Shown here: positions 36,041-47,872 of the stretch, piece after piece
How the letters are laid out: every line of letters begins with the position of its first letter
How positions within the stretch are numbered: the first letter of the stretch is position 1
NCBI GenBank assembly: GCA_037179385.1
Contig: CM074193.1
Coordinates: forward strand, 43,615,082-43,679,081
Source: Holothuria scabra
Taxonomy: Eukaryota > Echinodermata > Holothuroidea > Aspidochirotida > Holothuriidae
Reading direction: 5' to 3'
DNA: 64,000 bases
Notes under the pieces: model-generated
Told to the model about the DNA's origin: nothing
Database searches by the model: none
What the model saw: the letters and a program-made list of their open reading frames with translations, nothing else
Program-made: the position numbers and the translations under genes

Positions 36041-39000
36041 AAAATACCTAGTAAATGGATTACTCAAAATATTTATTTATTTCGAAATACATGGTATGGC
36101 ATTTTACTAGAAATTTTCATTCTGAAAAACGCTTATTCAGGAAAATTTGCACTTATTTCTTCAGGAGACTTTCTTTGTTTCTTTTCTTGTCATTTTTTGT
36201 CATGATTTGTTTTTTGTTTTGTTTTGTTTTTTGGGGACAAAACGTTCGTCATTGCCAGTGTGAAATTACTTCAAGCACACCACGCATTGTCCTACAATTG
36301 AGTTACACAGTGTTTTAGTATAATTTATTTATCCCACAATTAGAAAGACTTCATGTGAGTAGGTAGATTTCAGACTACACTCTAATCAAATATGATGGCC
36401 TAGCTAACTCAACAATTGGCTTTTCACCCCGTTAATTAGGACAAAATCGAAAAAGAATAGTTGTGTGATGCACAAAAGTTTAGGAAGGATTTGCTAGATG
36501 AAAGCATTATGTACGGTATGATTAGAAATAAATTTGACTGACCATGTTCAAAGGATAAGAATGCTATCAAACCAGCCCAGTACTGTTATAATAATGCCAA
36601 CAATTTCCACTGAATACTTAATTGACATGTGACAGCATATTGCCTCTAGGGAAATTTTTTTTTTTTTCACTTGATATATAACCTTTTTTTTAAAAAAAAA
36701 CACAAGTTTTTGTACCATTTTTTAAGTGAATTCATAACTGCATGCAAAATAGGAGAGTTATGTTTTGTTTGGGAATTAATCAGAGTGTCTATTACTATAA
36801 AAAAAAAGGTTTGGGAATTAATCATAGTGTCTAATAAGGAGCTTTTCCACTGTCATGCTGGTTGAGCAAGAAATGTATTCCATGTTGATGGGAAATTTTA
36901 GGTGTAAATCAATAAAGTGAAACAGATGGTAAAAATTCCAGTAAGAATATGGTACTCTACCTGATTCTCATCTTTTCTTTTATGTAATATTTCTGTCAAG
37001 TGACTTTTTAGGAATTCCAGTAATTATTATAATTTTGTCAAAAATCATTTAATATTACTGTGAGGTATGAGTGAATAACATGTTTCCTATACCTTTATGC
37101 ATGCCTTGAAGACTAGTTGGGTCAGGCTATTCACTTACAGAGGTAGATCAGAAAATTAGATGAGGTATTTAGAGGATGTAGAAGAATCTATTTCCACTGG
37201 TTTACAGCAGTTATGGTAGTGTTTTAAATTGCATTCACTGGAGCAAGGACCTGTACCACAGATGTATACCTTCCATTTCTTATGAATGAGAATAATGTCT
37301 GTTAATGACAGTTTTGATAATTTTGAGTTTGCATTCAATGAGCCGTTCATTCTCATATGGAAATAAGCATGCACCTAGCTTATTTTACTAGCATTCTGGA
37401 CCAAAATGAGTGGGGGGGGGGGAGGAGGAGGTGATACTTACCATGCCAACTATCCTGCAGATTTAAAGGCTGACAAGAACTATTGTCCACCTCCTTTTCA
37501 TAGTTTACAAACCCATCCCTAGAAAATGTATGGTCAAACTTTCAATTGATCAAATTCTGCTTTTTTCTGAAGGGCGCAGCAAGTTTTTACATAGTTTTCA
37601 GACTTCAAAAAGGATCACAATGAAGCCCTTTTTTAAAAACTGTGTTCTACACACACTAGTACCTTCTCCCATTTAAACAAGAACGCCAGCCTAGTGCACC
37701 TCTGCAGTAGAACTTCAGCAGAGCTGAATTGAGTTTCAAATTTCTACAATTACATACAACTTCATTCTTATTGGGGACTTCTGGTTAGAAGTAGCGTGGA
37801 CCTGGGTGGGCAATGCACACGGGTCCATGGAGAATTCAAATGCCTCAGAGCTTGCGTGTTCAAGGTTTCATTCCTATCCCATACCCCCCACCCCCACCCA
37901 TGAATATTGGAGCTAGAGGCTTTTAGAAAAATGAATTTGGGCACCCCCTTGCGGTCTAGCTTCCCCATGCATCTAATGTAGAAGGCCTTGTTATGCCATT
38001 GATTGAACTACCAGTACCCAAAAAACATTGATCAATACGAGTGGAGTTATTGTTTCAATTCATATCAAATTTTAACCAATTGGTACTGATCTTCATGTAT
38101 AAAGTGCTATTTATTCCTAACTATCTTTGTGGATATGCTAAATTCCATTCAAGTATAGAAGTGCTGTTTGTAAGGAAGTGCACATACTGTATGCGTGCAA
38201 ATTGCACAAATATATTTTCTCCTTCTTAAAGCAACAGCTTAATTCGGCATCATAGCAAAATCATTCTACGTCTAAATGTACAAGTCCCTCCATAACTAAC
38301 AGCAAACAATGGATACTAGGACGTATGAGACCCATCGAAGCAGTACCGCAGTTACCAATTAAAAAGGCACCATGCACCAGCATGCACCTTTACCAGGCTG
38401 GTTTCTAAATGGCACTCAGGTGGGGACACATAAAGTACTGCACAATATCACAAATAAACCAGCTTGTGGAGGGTGTAGGATTAAACCAAATTAGTGGAAG
38501 AGAGCTGATAAAACAGTTCTCATGGAATGCTAAATGCTAGAATTAAATATAATCAAAATTTTTATTCAAGTCATATTTGGTTCTTGGGGTGTTGGCATAA
38601 CGTTTATGAATGTGGCAAAAGAGACCCAAAGCACGTCATGACTGAACCTGAAGGAAGTATGAGCAAGGAGTGATGTCCATGTGTCAGCACAGATTGGCAA
38701 TGCTCATAGTAGCAAGTCCTGATTTTACAATTGCTCTTATTCAAAATGAAACACAGGGATTTGGTTCAACCCACTAATAGAAAATGTCAATATTGAAAAA
38801 TTTCTGTGTCCCACTAACCATGGCGAGGGCTCCAAACATGATGATGGTTAGGAAATGCGTATCTTCAGCACAAATAAAATTTACACTGGACATTAAAAGG
38901 TTCGTCTATGAAAAAAAAATATTCTTCCAAATTTTCAACAATTCTTGGCAAGGAACTTTCCATTTCCACCCTTGCTCATGGCCTATTCAAATCTGAGAAA

Positions 39001-42000
39001 AGAAATATTTCGATCATTTGTAAAAGAAGTTTTAGAAAACACATTTGATCAGTGCAAGTGTAGGATATGTAACACAAGCTTGCTCCAAGTTCACAAAAAT
39101 TGAATAAAAAATCTGATAACTTTACTTGCATATACTTTGAGCATTCGAAGAACTGAGTAAAGAATGTTATGCGCAACATTCTACTTCAGCGTATTAAACA
39201 TAAATTTATTTGAAACATTCTTTTACAGGATATCTTTTAAATGAGAATTAGGGTCTACTTATAGAGGTAGAATATTCAAGCTAGGCCAAGTCCTCTCACT
39301 ACTTCATATATTTTTCCAACCTGTTTTATTCTAGCCACCCACAGCTGTTTAAAACTTTTCATTGCGCAGACACAATTCTGGTCTACGTACTGTTTGGAGG
39401 GTATATCATCATAGTGAGCATACAAAACCCTGTTGAATCAGACTGCACTCTCTGTCGGAATATGAGCCACTCTGCGTTCTTGAATTTGATATCACAGATA
39501 AGGATGATGCATGGATATTTCTTACACAGTACAGTTACTACAAATAAATAAACTATAATTATCAATGTGAATATCATGAACATGCAGTTTCAAACTTCCA
39601 CTTCCTTTGGCATACCAATGTCTCTATTAAACAAATGACTTAAACACCTGTAGAAAAGTTTTTTCCAGGGCCTGGTAAAGTTTTCAAATTTGAAAAATTG
39701 TGTTAACTAAGTCATGAAAAATTCATGGAAATTTTCATAAAATTTTCATAAAATTTTCATAAAATTTTCATAATTTGATGTAACAGCCCCCCCCCCCCAA
39801 AAAAAAAAGTCGTGCAAATTCTTTTAATATTTGGTCCTGGAAAAATGAAAATTTAGTTTCCAGAAATGTGGGAACCCTGCTTCAACTTATCATTCATTTG
39901 AAGGTTTCAAAAGACACATGCTCCACTTAGTGCATCCAAAATGTTCATATATTTCTTGTTGTCTTTATTATGCAAGATATGATAGTCCCATTAGTTCTTT
40001 CATGCTGTTTAGTAACTGGACCAAAATTCAGACCTAAAGTTTCAGGTACAGCTGATGTTGTAACATATAAATGGAAGGCTTCAATACAGTTACAAGCTGG
40101 TTGGCAATACTGTCAGATATCACACCATCTTCCTATTCACAAAACTCCATACACAAAACACATTTGGCCAATGAAAATTGTTTTTGTGATGTAAACCATA
40201 AAAATGGCAAGCAAGGCAAGCAATCTTTCCAGTATTGATGTGGTTTTCTGGGTTCTGCCAGGATACTCAAAACCATGCATAAATCCATCCTGGTTGGGAA
40301 GCATCAACCAGGTGCCTTTTACACCCCAATTGTAGCTGAGATTTTGAATCTTCAGTCGTGTGCTAAAAAAAAAAAACAGAATAATATATAAAATGCCCAC
40401 AGAAATATTTTTTCTGTGTAATACATGTTGTATAAGGGAATCGTGCATATACAGAACATGTATTATGTTCCTCTGAACTCAACGAAAGTGCAGCTAGTCT
40501 TGGGCAATAACTATTGGTTTGAAGTTGAACAGCCATTTGCAATCCTCCCTGTGTTTGGCTTCCATAATTACCTTAAGTCGCTGATGAGGGACAAACTGGC
40601 TCTAAAATATTGTCATAGTGGCCCTTGACAGGAGTAGATGCCAATGCTGCAATTCAATGGATATCATATTTACAGCTGGTGATGCAAGTTTGCAGCACAG
40701 GATGAACTGTATGGATGATGTTCAATTATTATAACCACACTTCTAACTACTGTAAACTTGATAATAGGGCAATGATTGTTTTCAAGGAGGTATCTCACAA
40801 TTTTCTTCTCATTCCATAATATTGGATATCCAGGCAAAATAAGCAATTAAGTAAATTTCACATGCTGTGACCTCGCTTCTTGAAAAAGCAACATAGACAC
40901 CCCAGTACAGCAAAGGCGGTGTGGGGTGTAACTAATATCTGAGTTTGTTACATGATCTGTGACCTCAAATGAGCAATGCTTTAATTGTGTTCACTCTGCG
41001 TGAAAAGCAATTAACACATGCCGACTGACCTGTTAGTTAACCCCAAATGTTACGTAACTTTTTGTGTATTGAAACATATCCTTTACTGTCAATCAATAAA
41101 TCAGATATGAAACTTGACTTAATCAAGTCTGCATGTAGTGGGCTTCTTTTCCTCCCTGAAGCAATAAGAGTTAAAAAGGCAGAGAGGAAGAATGTAACAA
41201 AAAGTAAGGGGGACCATTTCATCATGCACATTTAAGGAAAGAATATTGTCACCTGACTCTATTGCCAATCATGAAACAGGGCAGTCTACAGTAACTACTG
41301 TACACTAATACTGGGGTGACTGGTTCTTGTCTTCAAGGAAGGGAGCACATCATATCAACATAGCAACTAGTCCAATTTGTAATATGTAAACTATTCAAGC
41401 ACATGACATTCAATCTTATAATTCTGAAAACTGTTGGCAATGTCAAAACATTACCATAGTGGGTATACTATCTAACATGGAACAATTGGGAGAAAATAAT
41501 ATTCACTCAGGCTTTGTGGAAAACTAATTGATACTGCAACTCTACATCATTATCAAACAAGATACTGGATAAAGGCCAGCAATGCTCATAAACTGTGCAA
41601 TATTTTAGTAGATAGTAAATATAAAGTTTCTAGATAGTAAAGATGAGATTTAACTATACCCAACATGAACATGTCATACTGTATTGTGTCAGTCAACTCA
41701 ATAAAAAATTGAAAATTTAAATTTACTTTCAAGTACAGTTCAAGTGCAAGTTAGTTTTCCCTTTAGTCACCTCTTACAGTAGGCAGGAAACAGGCTTAGC
41801 CCCTGGAAGCTCTGAGGTTTTAGCATACTGTACACCCAAACCCAACTCCTTTCTGACCAGCTAACATTTGGACGGGGGGGGGGGTGTAAGGGGGGGCAAG
41901 GAAAAAATCTAGGGAGAGCAATTGCCCCCTCTTGCCCCAACAAAGAGCCACCACTCATGATACTAATTAACATTACGGGATATTAGCCTTTAAGGAGATC

Positions 42001-42250
42001 CGTCATGGCTACCACAGTTTTAAGGGACCACTGGTACCCAACCACTGGTACCCAACCACTGGTTCATTACTCCTATTAGCTGTTTCAATGAGCAGCAGAT
42101 TTGATTACCATTCTGGTACAATAGAAGCACAACAACTTGGGAGTTCAAATAACAACTTACAACAAATCCAGATATAAGTGCTGGGAAAAGGGAATCAAAT
42201 TACTTTAAGTACACTGAAGGGCTATATCTCCTTTCAGCTTATTCTGAGAC
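36041..42250. other. Long stretch without a supported gene
   Basis: Small structures only: T/A homopolymers at about 36657-36703; four copies of ATTTTCATAAA at about 39732-39776; a C run at about 39787; two and a half copies of CCACTGGTACCCAA at about 42028-42062; a G run at about 41874. Open frames of 60-100 codons have no domain or coding-like composition. No RNA gene was recognised. Confidence 0.5.
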
Positions 42251-42903
42251 CAGAAAGCCAAAAGCCGTAGTGATTCCTTGCCATCAAATTACCTCCTTTC
42301 AAATTGATTGTGTTTGATAGATTTTTTCTCTACATTTTAGGCACAGAATTTTCGCAATTTTACCGCTGGTGACCTCAAATGACCTTTGACCTCTACCAAA
42401 AACAACAGGCTTCTTTCTCTCAACAAGACAAATCTATATACCAAATATGAAGAGTATCAGTAACTCCTATCTGAAGATATCGTGTTTACAAGTCATTTTT
42501 TTTCGTTTTCGCAATTTAACCACTGGTGACCTCAAATGACCTTCGACCTCTACCAAAAACAATAGGTTTCTTTCTCTCAACATGACAAATCTCTATACAA
42601 AATGTAAAGAGTACTGGTCACTTCTATCAGAAGATATCATGTTTAAAAGCCATTCTGGTGTTTTCGCAATTTTACTGCTGGTGACCTCAAATGACATTTA
42701 ACCTCTACCAAAAACAATAGGGTTCGTCCTCTCAACATGACAAATCTATATATCAAATAAGAAAATTGTTGGACATTCCTGTATTAAGATATCGTGTTAA
42801 CAAGCAAGTGTCACAAACACACACACACATACACACACACTCACACACACACACACGACATCACCATCGCATAGATTCCTTGCCTGCCTATGGCAAGGAA
42901 TCA
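42251..42903 (+). mobile_element. Tandem-unit element, copy 3
   Basis: The left block CAGAAAGCCAAAAGC is followed by TGATTCCTTGCCAT (42271-42284). The right end ATGGCAAGGAATCA (42890-42903) is its exact 14-bp complement. The right end is also a hairpin, GATTCCTTGCC (42874-42884) against GGCAAGGAATC (42892-42902). Inside are three to four ~155-bp units and a (CA)n tract. This is the shortest copy and the one that shows most clearly that the two ends are inverted repeats. Confidence 0.8.
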
Positions 42904-43944
42904 ATAATGAACTATCAAATGTCAACCTTTATGGTCATTTTTAAATGCTTAGATGGGCATATAATTAATTAGTACTGAGAATAGTTCCTGACGAGATTGT
43001 TCTGAGGATATTTTTTCCAACATGAAAGCCGCTAAAACGTTACGTGCAATTCTGAACAGCACAAGGTGAACTGTTGTGTGCAATAGTGTTGTGAAACCAT
43101 GGAAGTACTACGTGGTAGTTAGCTGGGAGAACATGCTTCTGGAAATTGAAAGACTTGTTTTAATACATCCTACAGTTATTTTCACTCACCTATGGGTGTA
43201 ACAGCTAGCAACTGACATAAGGTTGGTCATTCACTTGGCTCTGTCTGTGTGGCCTACTGCATGTACAGTACTTTGAAGAACACCTGAAAAGTAAACCAAG
43301 ACCATTTGCAATGAAACAGTATTTAATTTTAGGGAAGAGTGCAAGTATATCAGACTTCCATGATTTCAAATCACATGTCCCTCAATGATTAAGGGGTGGT
43401 GTCAAAATTGGTTGTTACAAGAGTCATAATAATGATGATTGATAATGATGTGAACACATAGGCCCCATTAAAACAGAAAGGGACGGGGGGGGGGGGTATT
43501 GTCATATATTCTGTCTAACGGGAATTTTAAATCAACCTACCAATTACCAGTGGCATCAGCAGTGGTTCTTGTATACCCCCCCCCCCCCCTGTAAAAAGTA
43601 TATTGGGCAAAATGTGTAAGAACTTCACAAACACCTCTTGAAAGCATCATTTTTAGGTAGTAAAAACACCAGCTGAGAAGTACCATTTTATGCAATCTGA
43701 AACACATTTCAGGCAAAGTGTCCTCTGTTTGCAATGTGCTGGTCAACAGCGGCACTCGATATACAGTAGAAGCATTTTTGTTTGCCCCACCACTTCAGCA
43801 CTTTCCCTCTCCCAATGAAAAAGAGTGGTAATGCCACTGTCAATAACTGAGGACATAAATGTTTGCTTAGGCACTAATTTTTATTGCATTCGGCATTTCA
43901 TGTAAACTCAACATTCAGATTCCCGGCCCTGTCTCACTGAAAAA
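42904..43944. other. No feature seen
   Basis: Homopolymer G at about 43486-43496 and C at about 43577-43589. No supported gene or repeat. Confidence 0.45.
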
Positions 43945-44065
43945 ATGGAACCTACTGCCATTGTGCTTGCGCTCAGCAAAAGCAATGGAGTAGGAAAAAC
44001 AAGCCTGTGAACCAAAACAGGAAAAAAGTTTGACTTGAACTACTTGGTTGGAAACTGGGCTGTAA
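43945..44065 (-). repeat. Dispersed repeat copy (partner of 12750-12890)
   Basis: Its reverse complement contains GCCCAGTTTCCAACCAA, CCTACTCCATTGC, GCTGAGCGCAAGCACAA and GGCAGTAGGTTCC in the same order as 12750-12890. Non-coding. Confidence 0.6.
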
Positions 44066-44510
44066 AACTACAGCACATCTGACACACGGAAGCCTAACCC
44101 AGTAAAACCATTTATATGTCATTCCTGCCTAGATCTTGGGGTAATCAACTTTTTATGCTGTATGTACGGGTACAGCTATACTATGCTTAGTATCCCTTAC
44201 AGTACCCTCCATAGCCCAGGCCTCGATTTTTAAAAAAATTAGTGTTGTCTTTGGGGAACCATTTCACTCATTTAAGTGGTCCAGAAGGAAATTTGGTTGT
44301 CCAAAATATTTTTCACGCAATTTCAAAACAAAAGGCTAATTATGTTCATGTATTATTGGTCTTAAAGAATAAAAAATATGTGATGTTTAAGAGACAGAAA
44401 CACTCTACGTTTGAAATATATGGTTATAAAACTGTTACGGAAAAAGTTAAAAGAGTAATTATAAATCAGCAGTATACTTTTTGAATCCGAGAGGAAAATG
44501 GTTTTCCATG

Positions 44511-44541
44511 GGACAACCAACCTTTAATTTGTTGGTTGTCC
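44511..44541. repeat. Perfect 11-bp hairpin
   Basis: GGACAACCAAC (44511-44521), a 9-nt loop, then GTTGGTTGTCC (44531-44541). More copies of the same phrase lie nearby: GGTTGTCCAAAATATTT at about 44296 and ATATTTGGACAACCA at about 44566. Together they form nested inverted repeats over ~290 bp, suggesting a small foldback element. Confidence 0.65.
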
Positions 44542-44599
44542 GTATGGAATTTTTGTTGTCCCAGATATTTGGACAACCATGCAAATCGATTCCTGTAGC

Positions 44600-45759
<1,160 letters not shown>

Positions 45760-45819
45760 GATGAAAAATAGTGAGTTACACAAAGATGACATCATAAGAG
45801 CACAAATTTCCAATATATA

Positions 45820-45847
45820 TTTCAGGCACGCCTGTGCCTTTCTTCAG
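45820..45847 (-). ncRNA. Hammerhead-like fragment in the PLE-A 3' end, left copy
   Basis: The complement of 50560-50587: CTGAAGA, a perfect 6-bp stem (AGGCAC/GTGCCT) with a 4-nt loop, then GAAA. The flanking sequence does not form an obvious stem I, and the expected cleavage triplet is not clear, so it is at most a degenerate hammerhead. Confidence 0.3.
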
Positions 45848-45927
45848 CACCAACAATGAAGTGAAAATAATATAATGGAGACCTAGTACACTGTACTCAA
45901 TGGTATACTTATTGCAAAAGCTCATAG

Positions 45928-47645
45928 TCACGCTTCACCACGAGTGGCAAACGGAAAATCACTTAAAACACCCAAATCCAAGTTTAAACCATTGATATGA
46001 GTTTTAAGCTTCATAATCCACTTACTCTGGGACCTTAGTCTATTGTTGAGAGTGGGGTAATTAGAGCCTAACAGGACAAACTTGAGATTGGAGAGGTTGT
46101 GATTACATTGATTGAAATGCTTGGCTACTGGATAACTGATGGCCTTATCTTTAACTGTCTTTTTGTGGTTGTTGAATCTGAACCTGAACTTTGAACCTGT
46201 TTGACCAATGTAATTACCATACACACACTTATTACAAAAAATCAAATACACGACGTTGGGGGTGTCACAGTTGAAAGGACCGGGGCGGATGCGGGCATTG
46301 GTACCGGGAGGGTGAAACAGGGGTCAGTGATCAAAAAACTACATACTTGACATCTAGGCTTTCCGCATTTCCGGTTGCCCGTGTCGGACCTACTGGGAAG
46401 CCTAGAAGAGGTAATTATGGATTTAAGGTTGGGGGGTTGCCTGCGGGACATGAGCGGGGGGTCTTTGAACAGATCGTGAATAGAACTGTCCGATTTAAGA
46501 ATTTCAAAGTCTTGACGTAGCACTTTGAGTAACTTGTCAGTTCGACTGGAATACTCCACAACTAAAGGAATACGAGAGTTAGTGGCTTTCGGTTTTTCAA
46601 GAAGAAGGTCTTCCCGACATAGAGCAGAAGCTTTTGAAATCCCCCTTTTAATAATGGAAAAGGGGTACCCGTTATGCAGGAAATGACCAACAAGATTGGA
46701 AATATGTTTATTGTACTCAGATTCGGAAGAACAGATACGTTTGATTCTGATGCACTGGGAATACACAATGGCTGTCTTAAGGCTGTATGGGTGGGAACTC
46801 TCAAAATTGAGATAGGTATGGGTATCAGTGGGCTTGCAGTAAAGCGTGGTAACAAAATTATCGTTACACAATCCAACTAGTACGTCTAGGAAGGGGATTT
46901 CAGTATCGGAGAACTCCGAGGTGAATTTGATGGTAGGGTGAACATCGTTACAGGCTGTTAAGAAATTTCGGAGCGCATCTACTCCGTGAACCCAAGTGAA
47001 GAAAATGTCATCGATATATCTACAATAATTACAGGGCTTGAAAGGGCTATTAGAGAGGATTCTTTCCTCTAAGTCAGCCATGAAAATAATGGCATAACTG
47101 GGTGCCATTCTGCTGCCCATTGCCGTTCCACTCGTTTGTAAATAAAATTGCTCATTGAAAACAAAGTGATTGTGAGTGAGAACAAACTCAACAATGCAGG
47201 CAAATTCTTTAATAAACTGGGTGGAAAAACCATTTCTAGCCAGGAACTTTTTGCAGGCCAATACCCCTTCCTTGTGGGGAATATTAGAATAGAGGGCACT
47301 CACATCCATGGTAACTAAAAGGGAACCTGGGGGACAGGACCCAATGGCTTGGAGTTTCCTAAGGAAATGAGCAGTATCCTTTACATAACTGCCTAGTGAG
47401 GGCAGTAAAGGATTAAGGACACTGTCAATGTAACCAGAGAGGTGTTCCGTAAGGGTTCCTATGCAGGAGACAATGGGTCTACCTGGAGGGAAAATGTCAA
47501 GAAATTTGGCTAATTCAAACAACTTAGGGGTACTTAAATTATGTACCTGTAAATCAGATGGGATATTGGGGGGAGGGTCTAGGGAGGAAAGTCTACTTTC
47601 GACCAGTTTAGGCACTTTATGTACCTTGGGCAGCGTGTAAAACAC
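45928..47645 (-). pseudogene. PLE-A reverse transcriptase/GIY-YIG frame, left copy, frameshifted
   Basis: From 47645 the frame carries the RT core: FYTLPKVHK, GRPIVSC, TMDVSALYSNIPH, GTAMGSRMAPSYA and YIDDIF. It then runs into CxxxxCxxC and loses frame at a three-G run (46310-46312) that has four bases in the right copy. The GIY-YIG domain continues in another frame at 45928-46251 (VYLIFCN ... YIGQT). Only three substitutions separate its RT segment from the right copy (Tyr/Cys, Ser/Phe and His/Asn near YIDD). Upstream of 47645 the frame is open to about 47755 and contains the 40 residues missing from the right copy. N-terminal coding sequence is absent. Confidence 0.8.
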
Positions 47646-47872
47646 TCCCGGCTTGTGAGTCTCAGGGATACGTGGCTTAACCTGATCTAGTACTTCAGAT
47701 GTGAACGTACTTATTAAATTCTTGAGTTCCTCCTCATAACTTAAGCTGGGATCGGTATTTTGGACCCTATCTTGACAAGGAACCCCTCCACGCCAGAAGA
47801 TCAGTTGAGAAACTACAATGGAAGCTTGCTCAAACGAGATCGAACATCACTTTCCTCACCCAGTGCAAAAGG

